Source of the DNA: Thermosediminibacter litoriperuensis
GTDB lineage: Bacteria > Bacillota > Thermosediminibacteria > Thermosediminibacterales > Thermosediminibacteraceae
Direction: 5' to 3'
NCBI RefSeq assembly: GCF_008124715.1
Contig: NZ_VNHO01000006.1
Coordinates: 1 to 64,000, forward strand
DNA: 64,000 nt
The position numbers and the translations under genes are program-made. A model generated the notes under the pieces. It was given only the letters and a program-made list of their open reading frames with translations, did no database searches and was not told where the DNA came from. Below, piece by piece: positions 57,202 through 64,000 of the stretch. Position 1 is the stretch's first letter; every line of letters begins with the position of its first letter.

Positions 57202-57226
57202 GAGAGGGGTATACCCTCTCTTTTTT
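57202..57226 (+). terminator. Rho-independent terminator after rpsR
   Basis: GAGAGGG-GTATA-CCCTCTC followed by TTTTTT, right after the rpsR stop. Confidence 0.92.
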
Positions 57227-57247
57227 GTAAAGGTGAGGAGGAAATCA

Positions 57248-58189
57248 ATGCAACGCTTCAGCACAAAAGCTGTAGTGGAAGGAGCGCTGCTATCGGCGAT
57301 AGCCATAATACTCAGCCTTTTTTCCATGTACGTACCCGCCCTGGGGCTCTTTCTCGACCTGGTGCTGCCGGTGCCCGTAATCATACTGGGTATGAGGCAC
57401 GGCCTCAAGATCAGCCTGCTTTCGGTGGCGGTTACCGGACTGGTGACCGCCATGTTCTCAGGCCCCCTTAGAGCCCTCACAGTCGTGCTGAGTTTTGGTT
57501 TGATGGGCACCGGAATGGGGTGGGCGTTGAAGAAAAATTACCCGCCATTCAGGGTTTTCGCCGTGGGCGCGGTGGCCGCCCTGGCGTCGAACGTGGCCCT
57601 TTTCCTGTTATCCCTTATGATAATGGGCATAAACCCCTTTCTCCAGGAGATAGCTGCTTACAGGGAAGGTCTTTCAGCTGCCGCGGAGATTTACAACCGC
57701 ATGGGCGTTAATCCCGAAACGGTCAAAACAGCGATCGAGATGTACGAAAAAATGCTGGATATAATGCCCCTGGTGATACCGGCGATCCTGGTACTGGCCT
57801 CGGTCACCAGCGCTTTTTTGAGCTACCAGATTTCCAGGCTGGTGCTAAAGCGCCTGGGATACGGAATAGAGGACTTTCCGCCTTTCTGGCAGTGGCGGAT
57901 GCCGGTCTACACCGTATTTTTATTCCTGCTGGGGCAGATCGCCGTAATATTGGAAGTTTACTGGCCGGCGGGTATTTTAAAGCAATTGGGGTTTAACCTG
58001 CAGATGATATTCATCTTCGCTTTTTTCGTCCAAGGATTATCCATCCTGAGCTTTTACTTGGGCAAGTACAATGTCTCAAAACCCGTCAGGGCGCTGGTCG
58101 TCCTTTTTGTGTTCACCAACCCCTTTTTTGCCCAGCTGATCCTCTTGGCCGGAATGATGGATACTTTTTTCAATTTCCGCGGGTTGTGA
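57248..58189 (+). CDS. DUF2232 family membrane protein (YybS-like)
   Basis: A 313-residue protein with about eight hydrophobic segments, starting MQRFSTKAVVEGALLSAIAIIL. The family lies upstream of gdpP in B. subtilis (yybS-yybT-rplI-dnaC), the same order as here. It resembles S-component-like membrane proteins; function unknown. The ATG follows AGGAGGAAATCA. Confidence 0.88.
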   Translation: MQRFSTKAVVEGALLSAIAIILSLFSMYVPALGLFLDLVLPVPVIILGMRHGLKISLLSVAVTGLVTAMFSGPLRALTVVLSFGLMGTGMGWALKKNYPPFRVFAVGAVAALASNVALFLLSLMIMGINPFLQEIAAYREGLSAAAEIYNRMGVNPETVKTAIEMYEKMLDIMPLVIPAILVLASVTSAFLSYQISRLVLKRLGYGIEDFPPFWQWRMPVYTVFLFLLGQIAVILEVYWPAGILKQLGFNLQMIFIFAFFVQGLSILSFYLGKYNVSKPVRALVVLFVFTNPFFAQLILLAGMMDTFFNFRGL

Positions 58190-58206
58190 TTCAGGGAGAG
58201 TAATTT

Positions 58207-59874
58207 ATGCGGCGAAATTTCTTTGACTTTATCAAAGAAAATAGCCTGCTTCTCGGTCTGATCGTCCTCCAGCTTGCGGCGACGGCCTTGACCAGCCTGA
58301 AGGCCGCTGTGGGGTTTTGTGTTCTATTTGTCCTCGTTTTGCTGTATATTTATTTACGGAATCGGGAGCGGAAAAAACCGGCCGAAGAGGCCGCAGACAG
58401 GGTGGAGCTTTTTGGATGTCCGATTGAGGCCAATCTGGTACTTATGTACATTCAGGTGGACAATTATGACGAGGTCATAGCCGCTACCCCCGAAGAAAAC
58501 CGCCCCGAGCTGATGGCCAGGATAAACAAGGTATTAACCCAGTGGGTCCAGGGGTTGGATGGGTTTATAAAGAAATTCGACGACGACAAATTTCTGGCAG
58601 CAGTCACGCTGAACAAATTTCACCAGGTGGAGGAGGACAAGTTCGGAATCCTGGAGAAAATCAAGGAGATCAGAACCGCCAGCGCCATGCCCGTCACTCT
58701 CAGTATAGGCGCGTCTTACGGGCGAAAGAGCCTGCAGGAGTTAAGCAGGATTGCCCAGGACGCTCTGGAGCTCTGCCTGGGCAGGGGCGGGGACCAGGCG
58801 GTGGTGAAGACCGAGTCAAAGACTTACTTTTACGGCGGAAGGACGAAGGAAGTGGAAAGGTACACCCGTGTAAGGGCCCGGGTGATCGCCCATGCCCTGC
58901 GGGACCTTATGGAAGAATCGGATCTGGTGCTGGTGCTGGGACATATTTTTCTGGATATGGACGCCCTGGGTGCCGGGGTGGGCATAGTAAAGGCTGCCAG
59001 GTGCCTGGGCAGGGAAAGTTTCTTCGTGCTCTCCCCGGACCAGAGCCATGCGGTGGAATCGCTCCTCAACCTGCTGCTGGAAGACGAGGAAATAAAGAAG
59101 ACCTTTATCAGCGAGAAGGCGGCCCTTAACCTTCTGACCAGGAAAACCCTCGTTGTCATCGTGGATACCCACAGACCCTCCTTCTGCTATTCCCAGGAGC
59201 TCCTTAAGAGGGCCGAGAGGGTGGTGGTGATAGACCATCACCGCCGGGGCGAAGAGTTTATCGAGAAAGCCCTGCTGGTTTACCTGGAACCCTACGCTTC
59301 GTCGACCAGCGAGATGGTCACGGAGATGCTGTCATACATTGACGAGGTGAAGCTTACTCCGCGGGAGGCCACGGCGCTTCTAGCCGGCATCTGTGTGGAC
59401 ACCAGAAATTTCGCCTTCAAAACGGGTGTCAGGACCTTCGACGCAGCCTCCTACCTGAGGAGGTCCGGCGCCGATCCCACTGTGGTGCACAGGCTCTTTC
59501 AGGAAGAACTGGGTGAATTCAACCGCAGGGCCGAAGTGGTGAGAAGGGCGCAAATCCTGCCCGGCAACATAGCTGTATCCTACTACGACTATAAGCCCGA
59601 AAATCCGCGGCTTGCCGCTGCTCACGCCGCCAACACGTTACTTGAGATAAAAGGCGTCTTTGCGGCTTTCGTACTGGTACCTATAGACGAGGGCATAGCA
59701 ATAAGCGGCAGGTCCCTTGGTGATATTAACGTCCAGAGAATTCTGGAGAAGCTGGGCGGCGGAGGTCATATGGCCGTGGCCGGAGCCCAGATTCCGAACG
59801 TTACTATGGAAGAAGCTATAAACCGATTGAAACATGCCATCGAGGAATTTATGAAAGAGGGGGATTCCAGTTGA
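58207..59874 (+). CDS. gdpP: Cyclic-di-AMP phosphodiesterase GdpP (YybT), without a PAS domain
   Basis: GdpP hydrolyses c-di-AMP to pApA. Two membrane segments lie in residues about 14-50. Then comes a degenerate GGDEF-like region (about 65-200, with [10 protein letters not shown] in the active-site position). The DHH domain has [17 protein letters not shown] and IDHHRR, and the DHHA1 domain ends with [12 protein letters not shown]. The product is 555 residues, about 100 shorter than B. subtilis GdpP, and the GGDEF region follows the membrane part directly, so the heme/redox-type PAS domain appears absent. It overlaps rplI by 4 bases. darA, a c-di-AMP receptor, is also in the window. Confidence 0.94.
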   Translation: MRRNFFDFIKENSLLLGLIVLQLAATALTSLKAAVGFCVLFVLVLLYIYLRNRERKKPAEEAADRVELFGCPIEANLVLMYIQVDNYDEVIAATPEENRPELMARINKVLTQWVQGLDGFIKKFDDDKFLAAVTLNKFHQVEEDKFGILEKIKEIRTASAMPVTLSIGASYGRKSLQELSRIAQDALELCLGRGGDQAVVKTESKTYFYGGRTKEVERYTRVRARVIAHALRDLMEESDLVLVLGHIFLDMDALGAGVGIVKAARCLGRESFFVLSPDQSHAVESLLNLLLEDEEIKKTFISEKAALNLLTRKTLVVIVDTHRPSFCYSQELLKRAERVVVIDHHRRGEEFIEKALLVYLEPYASSTSEMVTEMLSYIDEVKLTPREATALLAGICVDTRNFAFKTGVRTFDAASYLRRSGADPTVVHRLFQEELGEFNRRAEVVRRAQILPGNIAVSYYDYKPENPRLAAAHAANTLLEIKGVFAAFVLVPIDEGIAISGRSLGDINVQRILEKLGGGGHMAVAGAQIPNVTMEEAINRLKHAIEEFMKEGDSS

Positions 59875-60317
59875 AGGTGATACTCCTTCAGGACGTAAAA
59901 AGCCTTGGCAAAAAGGGCGACCTGGTAAATGTCGCCGACGGTTACGCCAGGAATTTCCTTTTCCCAAAAAATTTGGCCGTAGAGGCCACTCCGGGAAACC
60001 TGGCTAAGCTGGAGCAGGAGAAAAGAGCCAGGGAAAACAAACTGGCCAGGGAAAAGCAAGAGGCCGAAGAGCTGGCCGGGAAGATCAAAAGCAGCACCGT
60101 AACATTGAAAGTCAAGGCCGGCGAACAGGGTAAGATATTCGGGTCGATTACCTCAAAGGACATAGCGGAAGCTTTAAACAAACAGCACGGGCTGGATATA
60201 GACAAAAGAAAGATCCAGCTGGATGAACCCATCAAATCTCTGGGCAGCTACGAGATTACCGTAAAGCTGCACCCGGAAGTTGAGGCGAGGCTTATCGTCA
60301 GGGTAACCGAAGGGTGA
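59871..60317 (+). CDS. rplI: Large-subunit ribosomal protein L9
   Basis: A 148-residue L9: [30 protein letters not shown]-type start (read in pieces), a long alpha-helix linker with [20 protein letters not shown], and a C-terminal RNA-binding domain ending [17 protein letters not shown]. The TTG at 59871 overlaps the gdpP stop. dnaB begins 5 bases after its stop. Confidence 0.98.
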   Translation: MKVILLQDVKSLGKKGDLVNVADGYARNFLFPKNLAVEATPGNLAKLEQEKRARENKLAREKQEAEELAGKIKSSTVTLKVKAGEQGKIFGSITSKDIAEALNKQHGLDIDKRKIQLDEPIKSLGSYEITVKLHPEVEARLIVRVTEG

Positions 60318-60322
60318 TATTC

Positions 60323-61678
60323 ATGAATTTGATGCCTCCGAAGGTGCCTCCGCATAATATGGAAGCCGAACAGTCGGTTCTGGGGTCCATGCTGCTTTCC
60401 AGGGAGGCCATTTACGTGGCGTTGGAACGCCTGAAAAGTGAAGATTTTTATATCGAGGCTCACCGCAGGATATTCGAGGTCATTGCCGAGCTCCACGAGA
60501 ACAGGGAGCCCGTGGACCTTATAACCGTCACCGAAACACTGCGTAACAGGAAGATGCTGGAACAAGTGGGCGGCGTCACCTACCTTACCACCCTTACCGA
60601 GGTGGTCCCCACTCCCGCCAACATAACCCAGTACTGCAAGATCGTCGAGGAAAAAGCCTTACTGCGGCGCCTTATCGAGACCGCGTCCAAGATTCTATCG
60701 CTGGCTTACGAGCCGAAGGATGACGTGGAGGAACTGGTGGACGAGGCCGAGCGAAGGATATTCAGCATAGTTCAAAAGCGCAGGGTGGAGAACTTCCACC
60801 ATATAAAAGACGTGCTGTTATCTACCTTCGAGCGCATCGAGCAGCTCTACAATTCAAAGGGCGGAATAACCGGGGTACCCACCGGATTCCCCGACCTGGA
60901 TGCCATGACTTCCGGCCTGCAGCCCTCGGACCTCATACTGGTGGCCGCCAGGCCCAGTATGGGCAAGACCGCCTTCGCTCTGAACATAGCCCAGAACGCG
61001 GCCATAAGACACCGCATCCCTGTGGCCATTTTCAGCCTGGAAATGTCCAAGGAGCAGCTGGTGCAGAGAATGCTCTGTGCCGAGTCCAATGTGGACAGCC
61101 ACAAGCTGCGCACCGGAAGGCTTGAAGAGGACGACTGGCCCAGGCTGGCCCGGGCTATGGGCCCGCTGTCGGAAGCCCCTATATACATAGACGACACCCC
61201 GGGCATCACCTGCCTGGAGATCAGGGCCAAAGCTCGAAGGCTCAAAGCTGAAAAGGGACTGGGGCTCGTTGTGATCGACTACCTGCAGCTCATAGCAGGC
61301 AGGGGGCAGTCGGAAAACCGGCAGCAGGAGATTTCGGAGATCTCGAGGTCCTTAAAAGCTCTGGCAAGGGAGCTCAACGTCCCGGTGGTGGCGTTGTCTC
61401 AGCTTTCCAGAGCCCCGGATGTCAGGGCCGACCACCGGCCGGTGCTCAGCGACCTGCGCGAATCGGGCAGCCAGGAGCAGGACTCGGACCTGGTAGCGTT
61501 CTTATACCGCGAGGATTACTACAATCCCGACACCGACAGGAAGAATATCGCCGAAGTCATTATAGCAAAACAGAGAAACGGTCCGACGGGGAAAGTGGAA
61601 CTGGTATGGCTTTCCCAGTATACCAAGTTCGTGAGCATAGAAAAACACCGCCAGATCGATGCGGCGAAGTACGCTTAA
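60323..61678 (+). CDS. dnaB: Replicative DNA helicase DnaB (DnaC in Bacillus)
   Basis: The ring helicase that unwinds the fork. The 451-residue protein has an N-terminal domain with PPHNMEAEQSVLGSMLLS, then the RecA-like ATPase: ARPSMGKTAFALN (Walker A), VVIDYLQLI (Walker B) and RESGSQEQDSDLVAFL. The ATG follows AAGGGTGATATTC. It is close to rplI and gdpP as in B. subtilis. No intein or other insertion is seen. Confidence 0.98.
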   Translation: MNLMPPKVPPHNMEAEQSVLGSMLLSREAIYVALERLKSEDFYIEAHRRIFEVIAELHENREPVDLITVTETLRNRKMLEQVGGVTYLTTLTEVVPTPANITQYCKIVEEKALLRRLIETASKILSLAYEPKDDVEELVDEAERRIFSIVQKRRVENFHHIKDVLLSTFERIEQLYNSKGGITGVPTGFPDLDAMTSGLQPSDLILVAARPSMGKTAFALNIAQNAAIRHRIPVAIFSLEMSKEQLVQRMLCAESNVDSHKLRTGRLEEDDWPRLARAMGPLSEAPIYIDDTPGITCLEIRAKARRLKAEKGLGLVVIDYLQLIAGRGQSENRQQEISEISRSLKALARELNVPVVALSQLSRAPDVRADHRPVLSDLRESGSQEQDSDLVAFLYREDYYNPDTDRKNIAEVIIAKQRNGPTGKVELVWLSQYTKFVSIEKHRQIDAAKYA

Positions 61679-61706
61679 AATGCGGTTTCGGAAGGAGGGT
61701 CAAGCG

Positions 61707-62417
61707 GTGCCTGCACAAAGAGGTGATCGGGATACCGGGGTCGAAGAAGTATTGAAGAAGGTTTACATATTTTCCGGCCTCTCCGAAGGTGAATTAGCCA
61801 AAATCAGGGGTCTTGTAAATACAAGGCATTATAAAAAGGGCACCGTTGTCTTTTTCGAAGGAGAACCGGGCGAGGCGGTGTACTTTGTAAAGTCGGGCAA
61901 GGTAAAGGTGTACAAGTCCGACGATGAAGGCAAGGAGTATATCCTTCACATCTTTGGCGAGGGCGAGGTTTTCGCCGAGGTTGTGCTCCTGGGGGGAGGG
62001 CCGTACCCAGCCACTGCGGAAGCGGTGGAGGATACGACTGTAGGATTTATAAAAAACGAGGACCTGGAGCGCCTGATAAGCGAAACTCCGGGTCTTGCCG
62101 TGAAGATTATAAGAGTAATGGCCTCCAGACTCCGGGACTCCCAGGACAAAATAAAAGACCTGGCCTTGAAGGACACCTACGGCCGTACCGCCTGTCTGCT
62201 TCACAGGATATCCATGAATTACGGGCAGAGGACATCCCGGGGTATCGAGATAGACCTGCCGGTTACACGCCAGGAGCTGGCGGCGCTGGTGGGTACCTCC
62301 CGGGAAACGGTGACCAGGATTCTGGGCCAGATGAAAAAAGAGGGCATAATAGACATAGATAGGCAAAAGATAATAGTGATAAACGAGCAGAAACTGATGA
62401 GATGTGTAAGAGAATAA
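61707..62417 (+). CDS. Crp/Fnr-family transcriptional regulator
   Basis: A 236-residue regulator. Residues about 10-130 form a cyclic-nucleotide-type domain (FEGEPGEAVYFVKSGKVKVY, GEVFAEVVLLGGGPYPATAEA). A long helix leads to a winged helix-turn-helix (TRQELAALVGTSRETVTRILGQMKKEG). No Fnr-type cysteine cluster is seen. Its effector and targets are unknown. The GTG at 61707 follows AAGGAGGGTCAAGCG. It begins 28 bases after dnaB and is followed by a terminator. Confidence 0.9.
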   Translation: MPAQRGDRDTGVEEVLKKVYIFSGLSEGELAKIRGLVNTRHYKKGTVVFFEGEPGEAVYFVKSGKVKVYKSDDEGKEYILHIFGEGEVFAEVVLLGGGPYPATAEAVEDTTVGFIKNEDLERLISETPGLAVKIIRVMASRLRDSQDKIKDLALKDTYGRTACLLHRISMNYGQRTSRGIEIDLPVTRQELAALVGTSRETVTRILGQMKKEGIIDIDRQKIIVINEQKLMRCVRE

Positions 62418-62418
62418 C

Positions 62419-62444
62419 AGCGCGGCCTTCCGGCCGCGCTTTTG
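62419..62444 (+). terminator. Rho-independent terminator of the Crp/Fnr gene
   Basis: AGCGCGGCC/GGCCGCGCT with loop TTCC, followed by TTTTGC. It probably ends the dnaB-crp transcript. Confidence 0.9.
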
Positions 62445-62654
62445 CAATCGGAATCAAATAGGCCATAACAGGGATATAGTGCGGAATAACACGAATGTTA
62501 TGTAATATTATTACGTTAAATATTCGCTCATTAGGTTGACATTGCCGGCTTCCTCTGTTATTATAATTTAGGCTGTGAAAATTTTTAATATTCCCGGGGG
62601 ATGCGAATAATATTTTATAATGTGCGACTTCATCAACGGCAGGGTGGTGGTAAT
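62445..62654. other. AT-rich gap before the final gene
   Basis: No gene is supported. Several -10-like boxes (TTATAA near 62560, TATTTTATAAT near 62612) suggest a promoter for the downstream FAD gene, e.g. TTGACA at about 62535 with TTATAATTT about 17 bases later. No clear structured RNA was seen. Confidence 0.4.
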
Positions 62655-64000
62655 ATGCCAAGACACTACGATGTCATAATAGTCGGGGCGGGGCCTGCAG
62701 GGATTTTTACCGCCCTGGAGCTGGTGGATAAGGACAGGGACCTCGAGATACTGATCCTGGAAAAGGGTAGGGATATCGACGCAAGGCTGTGCCCTTCCAA
62801 GGAAAAAAGGATCCAATGCCTTCATTGCGAGCCCTGTTCCATAGTAAACGGGTGGGGAGGAGCCGGAGCCTTCAGCGACGGTAAGCTCACCCTGACTACG
62901 GAATTCGGGGGATGGTTGGACGAATACATCCCTAAAGAAGAAGTGGCAGAACTGATCGAATACGTGGACAGGGTGTTCCTCAGCTTCGGAGCCACCGAAA
63001 TAGTGCACGGTACCGACCAAGAAAAGGTAAAGCGACTACAGCAGAAGGCGGCTACCGCCGACCTCAGACTGATACCCGCCAGGGTTAAGCACCTGGGCAC
63101 CGAAAAGTGCTGGAATATATTAAAGGAAATGAGGAATTACCTGGGCGGAAAGGTGGACATAAAGACATCCACGCCGGTAAAGACCATTAAGGTTGATGAC
63201 GGCAGAGTTATAGGAGTTTTTACCGAGAGCGGAGAGGAATATACAGCCGATTACGTGGTGGCCGTACCCGGAAGAGAAGGGGCTGAATGGTTCGCCCGGG
63301 AAGCCCAGCGACTGGGGCTTGACATGGTGATAAATCCCGTTGACATAGGGGTGAGGGTGGAAGTCCCGGCGGTGGTCATGGAACCCCTAACCGATGTAGT
63401 TTACGAGTCAAAACTGGTCTACTACTCCAAGTCCTTTGACGACAGGGTGAGGACCTTCTGCATGAACCCCTACGGCGAAGTCGTAATAGAAAACAACAGC
63501 GGGCTCATCACCGTAAACGGCCACAGTTACGCCGACAGAAAAACTGAAAATACGAATTTTGCCCTGCTCGTGAGCAAGACCTTTACCCAGCCCTTCCGTG
63601 AACCCATCTCTTACGGCAAGTATATAGCCACCCTTGCAAACATGCTGGGAGGCGGCGTGCTGGTTCAGAGGTTGGGAGATTTTCTATCGGGCAGGCGTTC
63701 AACCCCCGAGAGGATAAAGAGGGGACTGGTGGAGCCCACACTCAAGGAGGCCACGCCGGGAGACCTCAGCCTGGTATTCCCCTACAGGCACATGGTAAGC
63801 ATCCTGGAAATGCTCCAGGCCATGGATAAACTGGCACCGGGCGTCTACTCCCACCATACCCTGCTGTACGGTGTAGAGGTGAAATTTTATTCCGCCAGGC
63901 CTGCGCTGAATTCAAGCCTGGAAACTCAGATCAGGAACCTTTTTGCTGCGGGAGATGGGGCGGGCGTTACCAGGGGACTGGCCCAGGCGTCGGTTTCCGG
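62655..64000 (+). CDS. FAD-dependent oxidoreductase/dehydrogenase, truncated by the window end
   Basis: The N-terminus MPRHYDVIIVGAGPAGIFTALEL is the FAD-binding Rossmann motif. A cysteine-rich segment follows (CLHCEPCSIVNGWGGAGAFSDGKLTL) and the visible protein has DYVVAVPGREGAEWFAREA and, near the end, NLFAAGDGAGVTRGLAQA, the second FAD motif. This is the COG2509-type dehydrogenase family, with unknown substrate. About 448 residues are visible and the frame is open to the window end. The ATG at 62655 follows GGGTGGTGGTAAT. Confidence 0.85.
   Translation, partial: MPRHYDVIIVGAGPAGIFTALELVDKDRDLEILILEKGRDIDARLCPSKEKRIQCLHCEPCSIVNGWGGAGAFSDGKLTLTTEFGGWLDEYIPKEEVAELIEYVDRVFLSFGATEIVHGTDQEKVKRLQQKAATADLRLIPARVKHLGTEKCWNILKEMRNYLGGKVDIKTSTPVKTIKVDDGRVIGVFTESGEEYTADYVVAVPGREGAEWFAREAQRLGLDMVINPVDIGVRVEVPAVVMEPLTDVVYESKLVYYSKSFDDRVRTFCMNPYGEVVIENNSGLITVNGHSYADRKTENTNFALLVSKTFTQPFREPISYGKYIATLANMLGGGVLVQRLGDFLSGRRSTPERIKRGLVEPTLKEATPGDLSLVFPYRHMVSILEMLQAMDKLAPGVYSHHTLLYGVEVKFYSARPALNSSLETQIRNLFAAGDGAGVTRGLAQASVS

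Overview
The window looks like the replication-origin region of a spore-forming, anaerobic, probably thermophilic Firmicute (Thermoanaerobacterales/Thermosediminibacterales-like; the lineage is an inference from gene content). Sporulation genes (yabG, yyaC, ricT, a SpoIID-like gene), [FeFe]-hydrogenase maturases (hydG, hydE), T-box and TPP riboswitches, a thermophile-style HerA-NurA pair, frequent TTG/GTG starts and strong GGAGG/GGGGTGA ribosome binding sites all point that way.

Layout. oriC lies between dnaN and dnaA (33054-33305). Leftward, mostly on the minus strand, run dnaA-dnaN-yaaA-recF-DUF721-remB-gyrB-gyrA, then a lysine/arginine-decarboxylase-like gene, tmk-darA-yaaR-holB-ricT, a YugP protease, dapA, rsmI, proC, abrB, nurA-herA, metG, tatD, a TatD-associated radical SAM gene, rsmA, ykuK, yabG and an unusual SpoIID-amidase fusion. 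This keeps much of the Bacillus subtilis yaa/yab order, with insertions (hslO, thiD-thiE, a GNAT gene, a polysaccharide deacetylase, nurA-herA). The far left edge is the end of an IS30-type element. Rightward, mostly on the plus strand, run rpmH-rnpA-yidD-yidC-khpB-mnmE-mnmG-rsmG-noc-parA-parB with a parS site, then a soluble chemoreceptor with a Rossmann domain, hydG-hydE-cysteine desulfurase, envelope and unknown-function genes (DUF554, DUF4446, M23 peptidase, bactofilin, lipid kinase, two ykuS copies), yyaC, cvpA, yedF, mscS, DUF951, rpsF-ssb-rpsR, a DUF2232 gene, gdpP, rplI, dnaB, a Crp/Fnr regulator and the start of a FAD-dependent oxidoreductase.

How the parts connect. Most genes point away from oriC. 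Replication initiation (dnaA, dnaN, oriC, dnaB, ssb, holB, gyrAB, recF) and segregation (parAB, parS, noc) are concentrated here. Three metabolite- or tRNA-sensing leaders are clear: a Met T-box before metG, a Pro T-box before proC, and a TPP riboswitch before thiD-thiE. Cyclic-di-AMP signalling is represented by the receptor darA and by a phosphodiesterase gdpP that appears to lack its PAS domain. hydG, a DUF3343-hydE fusion and a cysteine desulfurase form a likely H-cluster maturation cluster with a possible selenium/sulfur-carrier link (yedF is nearby).

Most unusual items: (1) a SpoIID-amidase fusion in which both active sites look destroyed; (2) a small cytosolic chemoreceptor with an N-terminal NAD-type Rossmann domain beside parS; (3) the DUF3343-HydE fusion behind an unclassified, terminator-ended leader RNA; (4) a perfect inverted repeat before mnmE whose arm could mask the mnmE ribosome binding site; (5) an oriC with DnaA boxes, a GC spacer and a TAC-repeat resembling a DnaA-trio; (6) a Noc protein without the N-terminal membrane helix. 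All calls rest on reading the sequence; no database search was run.
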